The notes under the pieces: generated by a model | The model's database searches: none | Told to the model about the DNA's origin: nothing | The model's input: the letters and a program-made list of their open reading frames with translations, nothing else | In this document: positions 24,763 to 32,699 of the stretch, one piece after another | Numbering within the stretch: position 1 is the stretch's first letter | Layout: every line of letters starts with the position of its first letter | DNA from: Pseudomonas sp. Au-Pse12 | GTDB lineage: Bacteria > Pseudomonadota > Gammaproteobacteria > Pseudomonadales > Pseudomonadaceae | NCBI RefSeq assembly: GCF_021341665.1 | Contig: NZ_JAJTTH010000015.1 | Span: 46,623-110,622, forward strand | DNA: 64,000 nucleotides | Direction: 5' to 3' | Made by a program: the position numbers and the translations under genes

Positions 24763-26439
24763 TCACAGTTGGTAGCTGAAGCTCAGGGTGTAGCGCGGTC
24801 GGCGGTTGTAGGTGTCGAGGGCTTCGTCGGACATCGGCTTGGCGGCCTCCAGGGCAATGTTGTAGTGCTTGGCGTCGCCGAAGCGCAGGCCGACGGCAGC
24901 CGATGACAGGTTGCTGCCTTGGACCGGCAACTGGTTGAACCAGGTTTTCGAACGGTCCAGCACCACATAGGGCTGTAGCACTCGAACCCAGGGGCCTTCG
25001 CGGTTGAAGCTGTAGTTCACCTCATAGGCCACGCCCCAGCCCTTGTCGCCTGTGGCCTGGTCATCGGGGTAGCCGCGAGCGAAGTTCTGACCGCCGAAAC
25101 TCGCCCGTTCACTGTCGGGAAGGTTGTCCTGGCTCCAGTACAAGGCGCCAGACAGCACGCCTTGCCAGTTGTCGAAGAAACGGTCGCTCTGCACCCCCGC
25201 CAGGCGCAGGCGGAAGAAGTCCAGGTCATAGAGGCTGTTGTTGGTGGTGGCGCCCATGCTGTCGAGGCCGCGATACAGGCCGGCGCTGAGAATCCGCAAC
25301 TGGCGCGGATCGGATTTGCTCCAGTCGCCTTCCAGCGCCAGGGCACGAATATCGGTTTTTTCTTCCAGGCTCAGAGGGGTGTTGCGGATCCGGTAGCGGG
25401 TCTTGTCGTTCACCGCGTACAGGCGCGTGCCGAGGGTGAGCATTTCGTTGGGGGAGGCAATGAAGGGGTGGTTGAGGCCTATCGAGAAGCGGTCGTTCTC
25501 TCGATGGGGTTCCAGTTCCAGCCCGTTGTCCAGCTGGATGTTGCTTCGCGGATCACTGCGATAGCGCGCGCCGTACAGGCTCAGTTGGGTTCCCTCCGAG
25601 CCGAGCAACTGGCTGTAGTCCAGGCGGTAGTAATGCTCCTTGTCCTTGCCCGGCGGGAACAGGCCGCTGAGGCTGAGCTGCTCGCCCCAGGCGGTTTGCG
25701 AATTGCTGGTGAGGCCCACCAGGGCCTGCAGGCCGTTGCGGTTGTCGTCGGTGCTGTTGAGGGTCGTGTTGATGGATTTGCGACTGGCCACCGCCACCAG
25801 CTGGGTGGCCCCGTCGGTGGTGCCCGGCGGCGGCACCACGGCTTGCAGTGTCACCCCGGGGACCCGGCTCATCAGCGTGGTGTAGCGTTCGAAGGTCTTG
25901 CGGGTCAGTGGCCGCTCGGCCTTGAGCTTGCTCACCAGTTTGTCCAGGTAGGCGGAGATCGGGCCGATATCGCCCTGTAGCTGGTAGTCCTTGATATAGC
26001 CTTCCACCAGTACCACCCGCAGCACGCCGTGGTCGAAGTTCTGTTGCGGCATGAAGGCGTAGGACAGCAGGTAGCCGTCGTTCTGGTAGCGTCGGGTGAT
26101 GTCGCGGGTGGCCTCGATCAGTTGGCTGAAGCTGGCCTCATGGCCGATCAGGGGCTGGTAGATCGCCGCCAGTTCTTCCAGAGGGTAGACAGTACCGCCC
26201 TCGATCTGTACCTGGCGCACGGTGACTTTGGTGCCCATCATCAGCGGCTGCTGACCTTGGGGCGCGGTCGGTTGTTCGGGAACCTGCAACTGTGGGGCCG
26301 GTGGGCGATAGGCATCCACCGGCAGGTTGGGTTGCGGCAGATTGTTGATACCGTCGTTGCTGTTGAGGAAGCGAGGAAGGGAGTCGGCGAAAGCGGAAGT
26401 GCAGCATCCAAGTAACAACAAGCTGGCCAACGTGCGCAT
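24763..26439 (-). CDS. TpsB-type outer-membrane transporter (ShlB/FhaC/HecB family)
   Basis: A 558-residue two-partner-secretion transporter. A signal peptide ends near residue 19 (SAFADS). A POTRA_2 domain covers about 70-145 (VTVRQVQIEGGTVYPLEEL, then GYLLSYAFMPQQNFDHGVLRVVL), a second POTRA-like region follows, and the C-terminal part is a beta-barrel ending in Leu (LSFSYQL). The FhaC-type loop motif is RGYPDDQATGDKG. I took the ATG at 26439 because GGAGTG sits six bases before it. No TpsA exoprotein with a TPS domain lies beside it. The upstream same-strand gene is a lipoprotein with Gly-rich repeats, ended by its own terminator. Confidence 0.88.
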   Translation of the reverse strand: MRTLASLLLLGCCTSAFADSLPRFLNSNDGINNLPQPNLPVDAYRPPAPQLQVPEQPTAPQGQQPLMMGTKVTVRQVQIEGGTVYPLEELAAIYQPLIGHEASFSQLIEATRDITRRYQNDGYLLSYAFMPQQNFDHGVLRVVLVEGYIKDYQLQGDIGPISAYLDKLVSKLKAERPLTRKTFERYTTLMSRVPGVTLQAVVPPPGTTDGATQLVAVASRKSINTTLNSTDDNRNGLQALVGLTSNSQTAWGEQLSLSGLFPPGKDKEHYYRLDYSQLLGSEGTQLSLYGARYRSDPRSNIQLDNGLELEPHRENDRFSIGLNHPFIASPNEMLTLGTRLYAVNDKTRYRIRNTPLSLEEKTDIRALALEGDWSKSDPRQLRILSAGLYRGLDSMGATTNNSLYDLDFFRLRLAGVQSDRFFDNWQGVLSGALYWSQDNLPDSERASFGGQNFARGYPDDQATGDKGWGVAYEVNYSFNREGPWVRVLQPYVVLDRSKTWFNQLPVQGSNLSSAAVGLRFGDAKHYNIALEAAKPMSDEALDTYNRRPRYTLSFSYQL

Positions 26440-26540
26440 AGGACACTCCATGGTCGAACTGCAGCGATGCTAAAAGTCCTCATGCCAGGCGTTGTCAAGG
26501 GGCTGGGCCTTGGCGCCGGAATGTGATGCTCTGGATAAAC

Positions 26541-26573
26541 AAAAAGGCGAGAGACTCATTTGAATCTCTCGCC
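26541..26573 (-). terminator. Rho-independent terminator after the repeat lipoprotein
   Basis: On the minus strand GGCGAGAGA/TCTCTCGCC forms a perfect stem followed by five T residues. It ends the repeat-lipoprotein transcript before the TpsB gene, so the two are separately transcribed or only linked by read-through. Confidence 0.85.
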
Positions 26574-26626
26574 CTCAACCAAGCGTAGGCGCTGTAGGTG
26601 AGGCCGTCGAACCGGCCAGGTGCAAT

Positions 26627-28207
26627 TTATTTCGTGCTGCCCAGGGCGCCGGTCAGGCCTCCCAGTACACCCCCCAGGCCGCCGTTGGCACTTGTTCCGG
26701 CAGAAGCACTGCCGCTGGCGTTTGCCCCAACATTCAGGCCACCCAGCAGGCCGCCACTAGGGGCTGTTCCGCCGCCGTTGACCAGGCCTCCTACCGAAGT
26801 CACAACCCCTCCTACTGCGCCCAAGGTGCCTCCCAGTGCGCCGCCGACTTGGTTGCCTCCGGTGCTGCCGGTGACGCCAGTGCCAGCGGTGCTGATTGCG
26901 CCTCCCACCTGGCCTAGCAAACCGCTGGCCGAGCCACCTAGGCCGCTGGCTGCGCCTACTTGCTGGGTTAGACCAGTGACCGAACTGGTGACAGGATTCA
27001 AGGCCGAGCCCAGGTTCACTCCAACGCTGGCCAGAGGGGCGGTGACCACCATGTTAGGGGTGCCTGTTCCACCTAGAGCACCGCCTGCCGATGCGACCAA
27101 CCCGCCGACCGCGCCACCGGCGACGCCGCCGGCACTGACGGTGCCATTGGTATTCCCGACGTTCAGGCCGTTGCTCAGATTGGCCACTGCACCGCCGACG
27201 GTTTCCAGCAGGCCATTGTTAGGCGTGCCAGCTCCTGCGCTGCCACTACCAGAGCTGCCCACATACCCGCCGGCGCTGGCTACGGTACCGCCGGTGCTGT
27301 TCAAGGCATTGCCCAGGAGGCTGGTCACAGGGTTGCCGTTACCAGCATTGCTGACGCCGTTGCCGGCAGTGCTGACCGCGCCGGTAACACCGGATATCAG
27401 CCCGTTGAGTGGTGTGCCGAGACCGCTAGCAGTGCCAACATTTTTGGTCAGGCTCTCTGCCATGGTCACCACTGGAACCAGAACGCCGTTGCCCACGCCA
27501 TTACTCAGGCTCCCCACCGGACCGCTGCTGGTGACGGTACTCAGGGTATTCCCTAGCATGGTTACCTGGGTGCCTACGCCTCCAAGAACCGGTGCCACTC
27601 GTGTCACAACACCGCCCACTACAGGAATGCTCTGGGTGGTAGTGGCCAGCTGGCCGCTGAGGTCAGTGACCCCAGCTCCGACATCACCCACTACGTTGCC
27701 GACTGTCGCGGTGGTATTGCTCAGTGCGTTGGGACTGGAGCCCAGCTTGCCTAACCCATTGGTCAAGCCTGCGCCTACGCTGTCCACTACATTGCCGGTG
27801 GTATCAACGGCACTTTTGACCACATTGCCGACCAGAGGGGTTGATCCCAGAGAGTTGCCCAGGCTGCTGACGCCGTCGCCGACACCGCTTACCGTAGTGC
27901 CCAGACCGGACACTACATTAGCAGTCGCCAGTGTGCCGGTGCCGGTGCCGGTCCCTCCTGTAGTACCGCCAGTACCGCCGGTTCCTCCTGTAGTGCCACC
28001 CGTGCCGCCGGTTCCTCCTGTAGTACCGCCGGTCCCACCGGTTCCGCCTGTAGTACCTCCAGTACCTCCGGTCTCACCGCTAGAGCTGCTGGGAGATGAG
28101 CTGCTACCACCGCTCTTATGGCCGCCACCACCGCTGCAGCCAGCCAGGCTTAAGGTCAGAGTCAGGGCCAGTGCTGTACACGCTTTCCATCCAAATTGAG
28201 TATTCAT
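26627..28207 (-). CDS. Gly-rich repeat lipoprotein (collagen-like annotation group)
   Basis: A 526-residue predicted lipoprotein. The lipobox is LSLAGC (Cys about 24), followed by a Ser/Gly linker (GGGGHKSGGSSSSP). Residues about 47-90 are a decapeptide tandem array (four 30-bp units, GGTGGTTGGT-like). The rest has Gly/Val/Thr/Asn-rich, weakly periodic segments such as VGNVVKSAVDTTGNVVDSVG and GLGTPLNGLISGVTG. Automated annotation may call this collagen-like, but the ten-residue period is not a strict G-X-Y helix. I used the ATG at 28207 (AAGGA upstream). Codon usage is less GC-biased than in neighbouring genes. Function is unknown; a surface or matrix role is inferred. Confidence 0.75.
   Translation of the reverse strand: MNTQFGWKACTALALTLTLSLAGCSGGGGHKSGGSSSSPSSSSGETGGTGGTTGGTGGTGGTTGGTGGTGGTTGGTGGTGGTTGGTGTGTGTLATANVVSGLGTTVSGVGDGVSSLGNSLGSTPLVGNVVKSAVDTTGNVVDSVGAGLTNGLGKLGSSPNALSNTTATVGNVVGDVGAGVTDLSGQLATTTQSIPVVGGVVTRVAPVLGGVGTQVTMLGNTLSTVTSSGPVGSLSNGVGNGVLVPVVTMAESLTKNVGTASGLGTPLNGLISGVTGAVSTAGNGVSNAGNGNPVTSLLGNALNSTGGTVASAGGYVGSSGSGSAGAGTPNNGLLETVGGAVANLSNGLNVGNTNGTVSAGGVAGGAVGGLVASAGGALGGTGTPNMVVTAPLASVGVNLGSALNPVTSSVTGLTQQVGAASGLGGSASGLLGQVGGAISTAGTGVTGSTGGNQVGGALGGTLGAVGGVVTSVGGLVNGGGTAPSGGLLGGLNVGANASGSASAGTSANGGLGGVLGGLTGALGSTK
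27950..28069. repeat. Four tandem 30-bp units in the repeat lipoprotein gene
   Basis: Units start at 27950, 27980, 28010 and 28040. Each carries a shared core (CCTCCTGTAGT or CCGCCTGTAGT) and a more variable end. They encode a Gly/Thr decapeptide array. Such arrays can change copy number by slippage or recombination. Confidence 0.85.
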
Positions 28208-28614
28208 GAGAGATATTCCTTGCACCTGTTACAACGTTCGTTGTTTTCGATAGCTCCCCAGTTCTATTGCTGGAGATACCGTCGTCCGTTGCAGTTATCA
28301 AAGGCCAGGGGCAGGGTTTGAACAATTATGAACTTGGTATTAATGACTTATTTGTCGAGGTGTAATTTCTACCAGGGAACTAGTTGGAAAGTAGTATTCA
28401 AATTGGAAAAGTCATTTTAAAACAATGATTAAAGTTAATGGCGAAATGGGAGTGGTGAGCTGTTTAACTAAAGTTATATACACACAATTAACAGGTGTTA
28501 TTTCGGTTCAAGGAAGGTGCCTGCAACTTTTCATTGGTTTGGAGGCAACTAGCAGCAGGCCACGCAAGCGCCGCTGACTTATACTGCGCGGCCAAAAACT
28601 CAAAGGAGCCTGTG
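28208..28614. promoter_or_regulatory. AT-rich promoter region upstream of the repeat lipoprotein gene
   Basis: The 407-base gap separates divergent starts. The stretch about 28320-28500 is much richer in A+T than the rest of the window, with several A/T runs. Such stretches in Pseudomonas are usual targets of MvaT/MvaU silencing. Near the DUF606 gene there is a possible -10 TATACT (about 28581) and a clear AAGGAG (28603-28608). Confidence 0.5.
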
Positions 28615-29064
28615 ATGCTCAATCCTGTCTGGTGGTTGCTGTGCCTGCCGTTTTTTGCCGGGGCCTTTCTGGCCTTGCAAGCGGGCATCAATGGTCAGTT
28701 GGCCAAGCAGGTCGGCAGTGTGCTGGGGGCTGCGCTGATCTCGTTCTTTGTCGGGACTGCCGCATTGCTGGTGTTGGTGTTGCTGCAGCGCGAGATGCCT
28801 TCGCTGAGTGCCCTCAAGGGGCTCACCTGGTGGCATTGGTGTGGCGGTCTGCTGGGGGTGTTTTTCATCACCACGGCGGCCTTTGCCGGGCCGCGGATCG
28901 GCGCCTTGCTGTTCATGGCTCTGGTGCTGGCCGGCCAGTTGAGCATGGCCCTGGCCCTTGATCACTTCGGCTGGGTGGGGTTTCGCGAAGCGCCGGTCAG
29001 CCTCGGCAAGATCGCCGGATTGCTGCTGATCGTCTTCGGGGTCGTGCTGATCCGCCGGGGGTGA
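28615..29064 (+). CDS. DUF606/YdcZ-type DMT superfamily membrane protein
   Basis: A 149-residue membrane protein of the DUF606 (PF04657) family within the drug/metabolite transporter group. Five hydrophobic segments are visible (LLCLPFFAGAFLALQAG, GAALISFFVGTAALLVLVLL, CGGLLGVFFITTAAFAG, ALLFMALVLAGQLSMAL, IAGLLLIVFGVVLI). The substrate is unknown. I chose the ATG at 28615 because AAGGAG is placed seven bases before it. The longer frame from 28495 has no such site. Its stop lies 5 bases from the convergent MaoC gene. Confidence 0.85.
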   Translation: MLNPVWWLLCLPFFAGAFLALQAGINGQLAKQVGSVLGAALISFFVGTAALLVLVLLQREMPSLSALKGLTWWHWCGGLLGVFFITTAAFAGPRIGALLFMALVLAGQLSMALALDHFGWVGFREAPVSLGKIAGLLLIVFGVVLIRRG

Positions 29065-29069
29065 GGGTG

Positions 29070-29930
29070 TCAGGCAATGGGCTGCCAACAGCCTTGCATG
29101 TGTTGCAGCTCGCCGCTGCCTAACAGTTGCAGGGCTCCGCTTGAGCCTGCCGTGCTGGCCAGCAGGCGTACTTCGCTGGGTAGCAGCACCGGCTTGATGA
29201 ACTGCACCGCCACTTCGATGTTCGCCGCCGGCAGTTGTTCGCTCAGGGCCGCCAAGGTTCGGGCCTTGTTCCACAGGCCGTGGGCGATGGCCTGGGGGAA
29301 ACCGAACAGCCTCGCGCTCCAGGCGCTCAGGTGGATGGGGTTGTAGTCGCCGGAAACCCTGGCGTAGCGCCGGCCAATATCGCTCTCGGCCCGCCAGCGG
29401 CTGGTTTCGCTGAGGTTTTCGCCAGGTGGCAATGGCTGGCTGGGCGGTTCTCCCGGCAGCTTCACGGCGCGGCACAGCAGGCGGCTTTCGGCTTCCCAGA
29501 GCGGGCCGAGCAAGTCGTCGACCAGGGTCACCAGGTCGAAGGTCGCGCCCTTGGCGTGGGGTTGCAGGTTGCCGACCTGAACCCCGACCCGAACGCTGCT
29601 GACATTGCCCATGGGGCGCAATACGCGAATCGTGTTGCTCAGGTGAATCAGCCCCAGCAGCGGAAACGGAAAGTCCCCGGCGGTCAGCAGCTGCATCAGC
29701 AAGGGAAACGCCAGTACATGGGGATAGGTGGCGGGCAGCAGGCCGTCATCGGCAAAGCCGCAGACCTGGCGGTAGGCCGCCAGCTGCTCGGGGTTCAGGC
29801 TGATCCAGCAGCGCAGCCCCTGCTCGGGCAACTGCGTGCCCTGGACCCGCCGGCGCATGGCCGCCTTGAGAAACAACGATGGCAGGGCGCGGGGAATGTT
29901 CAGTTCTTGCCAGTGTGCAGTCATCGTCAC
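29070..29930 (-). CDS. MaoC-like (R)-specific enoyl hydratase/dehydratase
   Basis: A 286-residue MaoC-family double hot-dog protein that hydrates enoyl thioesters. The C-terminal hot dog (about 180-280) has the active-site motif SGDYNPIHLSAWSARLFGF, where Asp and His act on the substrate, followed by AIAHGLW. The N-terminal half is a degenerate hot-dog domain. Its start overlaps the FabG-like stop (ATGA). With the FabG-like and thiolase neighbours it forms a short fatty-acyl or polyketide-like set, arranged as in P. putida PP_0580-PP_0582. Confidence 0.85.
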   Translation of the reverse strand: MTMTAHWQELNIPRALPSLFLKAAMRRRVQGTQLPEQGLRCWISLNPEQLAAYRQVCGFADDGLLPATYPHVLAFPLLMQLLTAGDFPFPLLGLIHLSNTIRVLRPMGNVSSVRVGVQVGNLQPHAKGATFDLVTLVDDLLGPLWEAESRLLCRAVKLPGEPPSQPLPPGENLSETSRWRAESDIGRRYARVSGDYNPIHLSAWSARLFGFPQAIAHGLWNKARTLAALSEQLPAANIEVAVQFIKPVLLPSEVRLLASTAGSSGALQLLGSGELQHMQGCWQPIA

Positions 29931-31279
29931 GCCCCCAGGACACTTTGCCCACAGACTCGCAGGGCCTGCCCGCTGACCGCGCCGCTGCCGGGCTGGCCGA
30001 GCCAGGCCACCGCTTCGGCAACGTCCTGGGGCAGGCCGCCCTGGCCCAGGGAACTCATGCGCCGCCCGGCTTCGCGCAGGGCGAAGGGCACCTTGGCGGT
30101 CATCTGGGTTTCGATGAAGCCCGGAGCCACGGCATTGATGCTGATGTCCCGGGCCTGCAGCAGCGGTGCCCAGGCCTGGGCCAGGCCAATCAGCCCGGCC
30201 TTGCTGGCGGCGTAGTTGGTCTGCCCGCGATTGCCGGCGATGCCGCTGATGGAGGCCAGCAGGATCACCCGGCCATGTTCGTGCAGGCGCCCGCTGTCCA
30301 GCAGGGCCTGGGTCAGCACCTGCGGCGCGTTGAGGTTCACCGCCAGCACCGCGTCCCAGTATTCCGGGGTCATGTTGGCCAGGGTCTTGTCCCGGGTGAT
30401 GCCGGCGTTGTGCACCAGGATGTCGATGCCGTCCGGCAGTTGTTCGAGCAACTGCGCCGAGGCGTCCTCGGCGCAGATGTCCAGGCTGATGGCGCGGCCA
30501 CCGAGACGGGCCGCCAGGGCTTCCAGGTCGGCCTTGGCCGGGGGGACATCCAGCAGCAGGACCTGGGCGCCGTCCCGTGCCAGGGTCTCGGCGATGGCCG
30601 CGCCAATGCCCCGGGCCGCACCGGTGACCAGGGCCTTGCGTCCGGCCAGCGGTCGGCTCCAGTCCTTGACCTGGGCCGGGCAGGGCTGCAAGCGCAGCAC
30701 CTGTCCGGACACGTAGGCGCTCTTGGGTGAAAGGAAAAACCGCAGCGCGCCTTCCAGCTGGTCCTCGGCCCCGGCCGCCATATACAGCAGTTGCAGGGTG
30801 GCACCGTTGCGCAGCTCCTTGGCCAGGGAACGGCTGAAGCCTTCCAGGGCGCGCTGGGCGCTGGCGGCGAAGGGGGGGGCGAGGCTTTCCGGGGGCCGTC
30901 CGAGAATCACCAGGTGCGCACTGGGTTCAAGGTTTCTCAACAGCGGCTGGAAAAATTCCCGCAGTTGCTTGAGCTGCTCGGTATGCAGCAATTCGCTGGC
31001 GTCGAACACCACGGCCTTGAGCCTGGGGCCGTGGCCGGGAATCCAGGGGGTGGCCAGTGACGGGTCACTGCCGTAGCTGTAGATCGCGTCGGTCAGGCGC
31101 GGTGCCAGGGCCGCCACCTGCTGCGCCAGCGTGCCGCCACCGATCAACAGCGCGCCCTCGATGGGCCGCAGGCGGCCAGCCTGCCAGCGTTCCAGGCGCA
31201 CCGGTGACGGCAGGCCAAGGGCCCCGACCAGACGCTGGCCGATGGACGAGTTGGCGAAGTCGATATAACGGTCAGACAT
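29927..31279 (-). CDS. Two-domain 3-oxoacyl-ACP reductase (FabG4-like)
   Basis: A 450-residue NADPH-dependent 3-oxoacyl reductase of the long FabG (FabG4) type. The C-terminal SDR domain (about 205-450) has the cofactor motif TGAARGIGAAIAE, NAGI, and the catalytic set Ser and YAASK. The N-terminal 200 residues are a second, degenerate Rossmann-like domain found in FabG4. I took the ATG at 31279, with GGAG eight bases upstream; the GTG at 31288 is nearby. It is coupled to the MaoC-like gene. It likely reduces 3-oxoacyl intermediates in a pathway with the thiolase. Confidence 0.87.
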   Translation of the reverse strand: MSDRYIDFANSSIGQRLVGALGLPSPVRLERWQAGRLRPIEGALLIGGGTLAQQVAALAPRLTDAIYSYGSDPSLATPWIPGHGPRLKAVVFDASELLHTEQLKQLREFFQPLLRNLEPSAHLVILGRPPESLAPPFAASAQRALEGFSRSLAKELRNGATLQLLYMAAGAEDQLEGALRFFLSPKSAYVSGQVLRLQPCPAQVKDWSRPLAGRKALVTGAARGIGAAIAETLARDGAQVLLLDVPPAKADLEALAARLGGRAISLDICAEDASAQLLEQLPDGIDILVHNAGITRDKTLANMTPEYWDAVLAVNLNAPQVLTQALLDSGRLHEHGRVILLASISGIAGNRGQTNYAASKAGLIGLAQAWAPLLQARDISINAVAPGFIETQMTAKVPFALREAGRRMSSLGQGGLPQDVAEAVAWLGQPGSGAVSGQALRVCGQSVLGA

Positions 31280-31409
31280 GGAACGCACTCCGAAGGTTGG
31301 GGCTCAAAGTGTGGACCATGAATGGCCCCGGGTCGTTCGATCGGCCAGATCCCTCCTACGCTGGAGGAGTTACCCACCGCAGTCACACTCACAGAATAGG
31401 GAGCTTTCC

Positions 31410-32687
31410 ATGACACAGCTGCGTCGCGTCGCGATTATCGGCGGCAACCGCATCCCCTTCGCGCGTTCCAACGGCCCCTACGCCACCGCCAGCAACCAGG
31501 CGATGCTCACCGCGGCCCTGGAAGGCCTGATCGAACGCTACAACCTGCACGGCCTGCGCATGGGCGAGGTGGCTGCGGGGGCGGTGCTCAAGCACTCGCG
31601 GGATTTCAACCTGACCCGCGAATGCGTGCTCGGCTCGCGGCTCTCGCCCAGCACCCCGGCCTACGATATTCAGCAGGCCTGCGGCACCGGCCTGGAAGCG
31701 GCGTTGCTGGTGGCCAACAAGATCGCCCTGGGGCAGATCGACTGCGGCATCGCCGGCGGTGTCGATACCACCTCGGATGCGCCGATCGGGGTCAACGAGG
31801 GGCTGCGCAAGATCCTGTTGCAGGCCAACCGGGCCAAGAGCACCGCGGACAAGCTCAAGACCTTGCTGCAACTGCGGCCCCATCACCTCAAGCCGGAGTT
31901 GCCGCGCAATGGCGAGCCGCGCACCGGCCTGTCGATGGGCGAACACTGCGAGCAGATGGCCAAGACCTGGAACATTCCTCGGGATGCCCAGGACCAGTTG
32001 GCGCTGGAAAGCCATCAGAAGCTGGCCGCCGCCTATGCCGAGGGCTGGCAGGACGACCTGCTCACCCCCTTTCTCGGCCTGACCCGGGACAACAACCTGC
32101 GCCCGGACCTGACCCTGGAAAAACTCGCCGCCCTCAAGCCGGCCTTCGACCGCAGCGGCCAGGGCACCCTGACTGCCGGTAACTCCACGCCGCTGACCGA
32201 TGGCGCGTCCCTGGTGCTGCTGGGCAGTGAAGCGTGGGCCAGGGAGCGCGGCCTGCCGATCCTGGCCTACCTGCGTGACGGCGAGGCGGCGGCGGTGGAT
32301 TTCGTCAACGGCGCCGAGGGCCTGCTGATGGCGCCGGTGTACGCCGTGCCACGCTTGCTGGCGCGCAACGGCCTGAGCCTGCAGGACTTCGACTACTACG
32401 AGATTCATGAAGCCTTCGCCGCCCAGGTGCTGTGCACCCTCAAGGCCTGGGAAGACGCCGACTACTGCAAGACCCGCCTGGGGCTGGAGGCGCCTCTGGG
32501 CAGCATCGATCGCGCCCGGCTCAACGTCAAAGGCAGCTCCCTGGCGGCAGGGCACCCGTTTGCCGCCACGGGTGGGCGCATCGTCGCCCACCTGGCGAAG
32601 TTGTTGAGCGTGGCGGGGCAGGGCCGCGGCTTGATTTCCATCTGCGCGGCGGGTGGCCAGGGAGTGACGGCGATTATCGAACGCTGA
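31410..32687 (+). CDS. Acetyl-CoA C-acyltransferase (thiolase, FadI-like)
   Basis: A 425-residue thiolase, which cleaves or condenses acyl-CoA thioesters. The nucleophile is Cys91 (QQACGTGLEAALL). The catalytic His is in EIHEAFAAQ and SLAAGHPFAATGGR. The second Cys is in CAAGGQGVTAIIE near the C-terminus. A loop of about 40 residues before STADKLKTLLQ is longer than in degradative FadA. GGGAG precedes the ATG. It is divergent from the FabG/MaoC pair, so the three may form one pathway, probably fatty-acyl chain shortening or elongation. Confidence 0.9.
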   Translation: MTQLRRVAIIGGNRIPFARSNGPYATASNQAMLTAALEGLIERYNLHGLRMGEVAAGAVLKHSRDFNLTRECVLGSRLSPSTPAYDIQQACGTGLEAALLVANKIALGQIDCGIAGGVDTTSDAPIGVNEGLRKILLQANRAKSTADKLKTLLQLRPHHLKPELPRNGEPRTGLSMGEHCEQMAKTWNIPRDAQDQLALESHQKLAAAYAEGWQDDLLTPFLGLTRDNNLRPDLTLEKLAALKPAFDRSGQGTLTAGNSTPLTDGASLVLLGSEAWARERGLPILAYLRDGEAAAVDFVNGAEGLLMAPVYAVPRLLARNGLSLQDFDYYEIHEAFAAQVLCTLKAWEDADYCKTRLGLEAPLGSIDRARLNVKGSSLAAGHPFAATGGRIVAHLAKLLSVAGQGRGLISICAAGGQGVTAIIER

Positions 32688-32699
32688 GGCGCGTGGCCC

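Noticed and set aside
27950..28069. Possible CRISPR array
   Set aside because: Repeats are directly adjacent with no spacers, and lie inside a coding frame.
26598..28199. Plus-strand Pro-rich frame (PPVPPVVPPV)
   Set aside because: It is the reverse of the Gly/Thr repeat lipoprotein, which has a lipobox, ribosome binding site and terminator on the minus strand.
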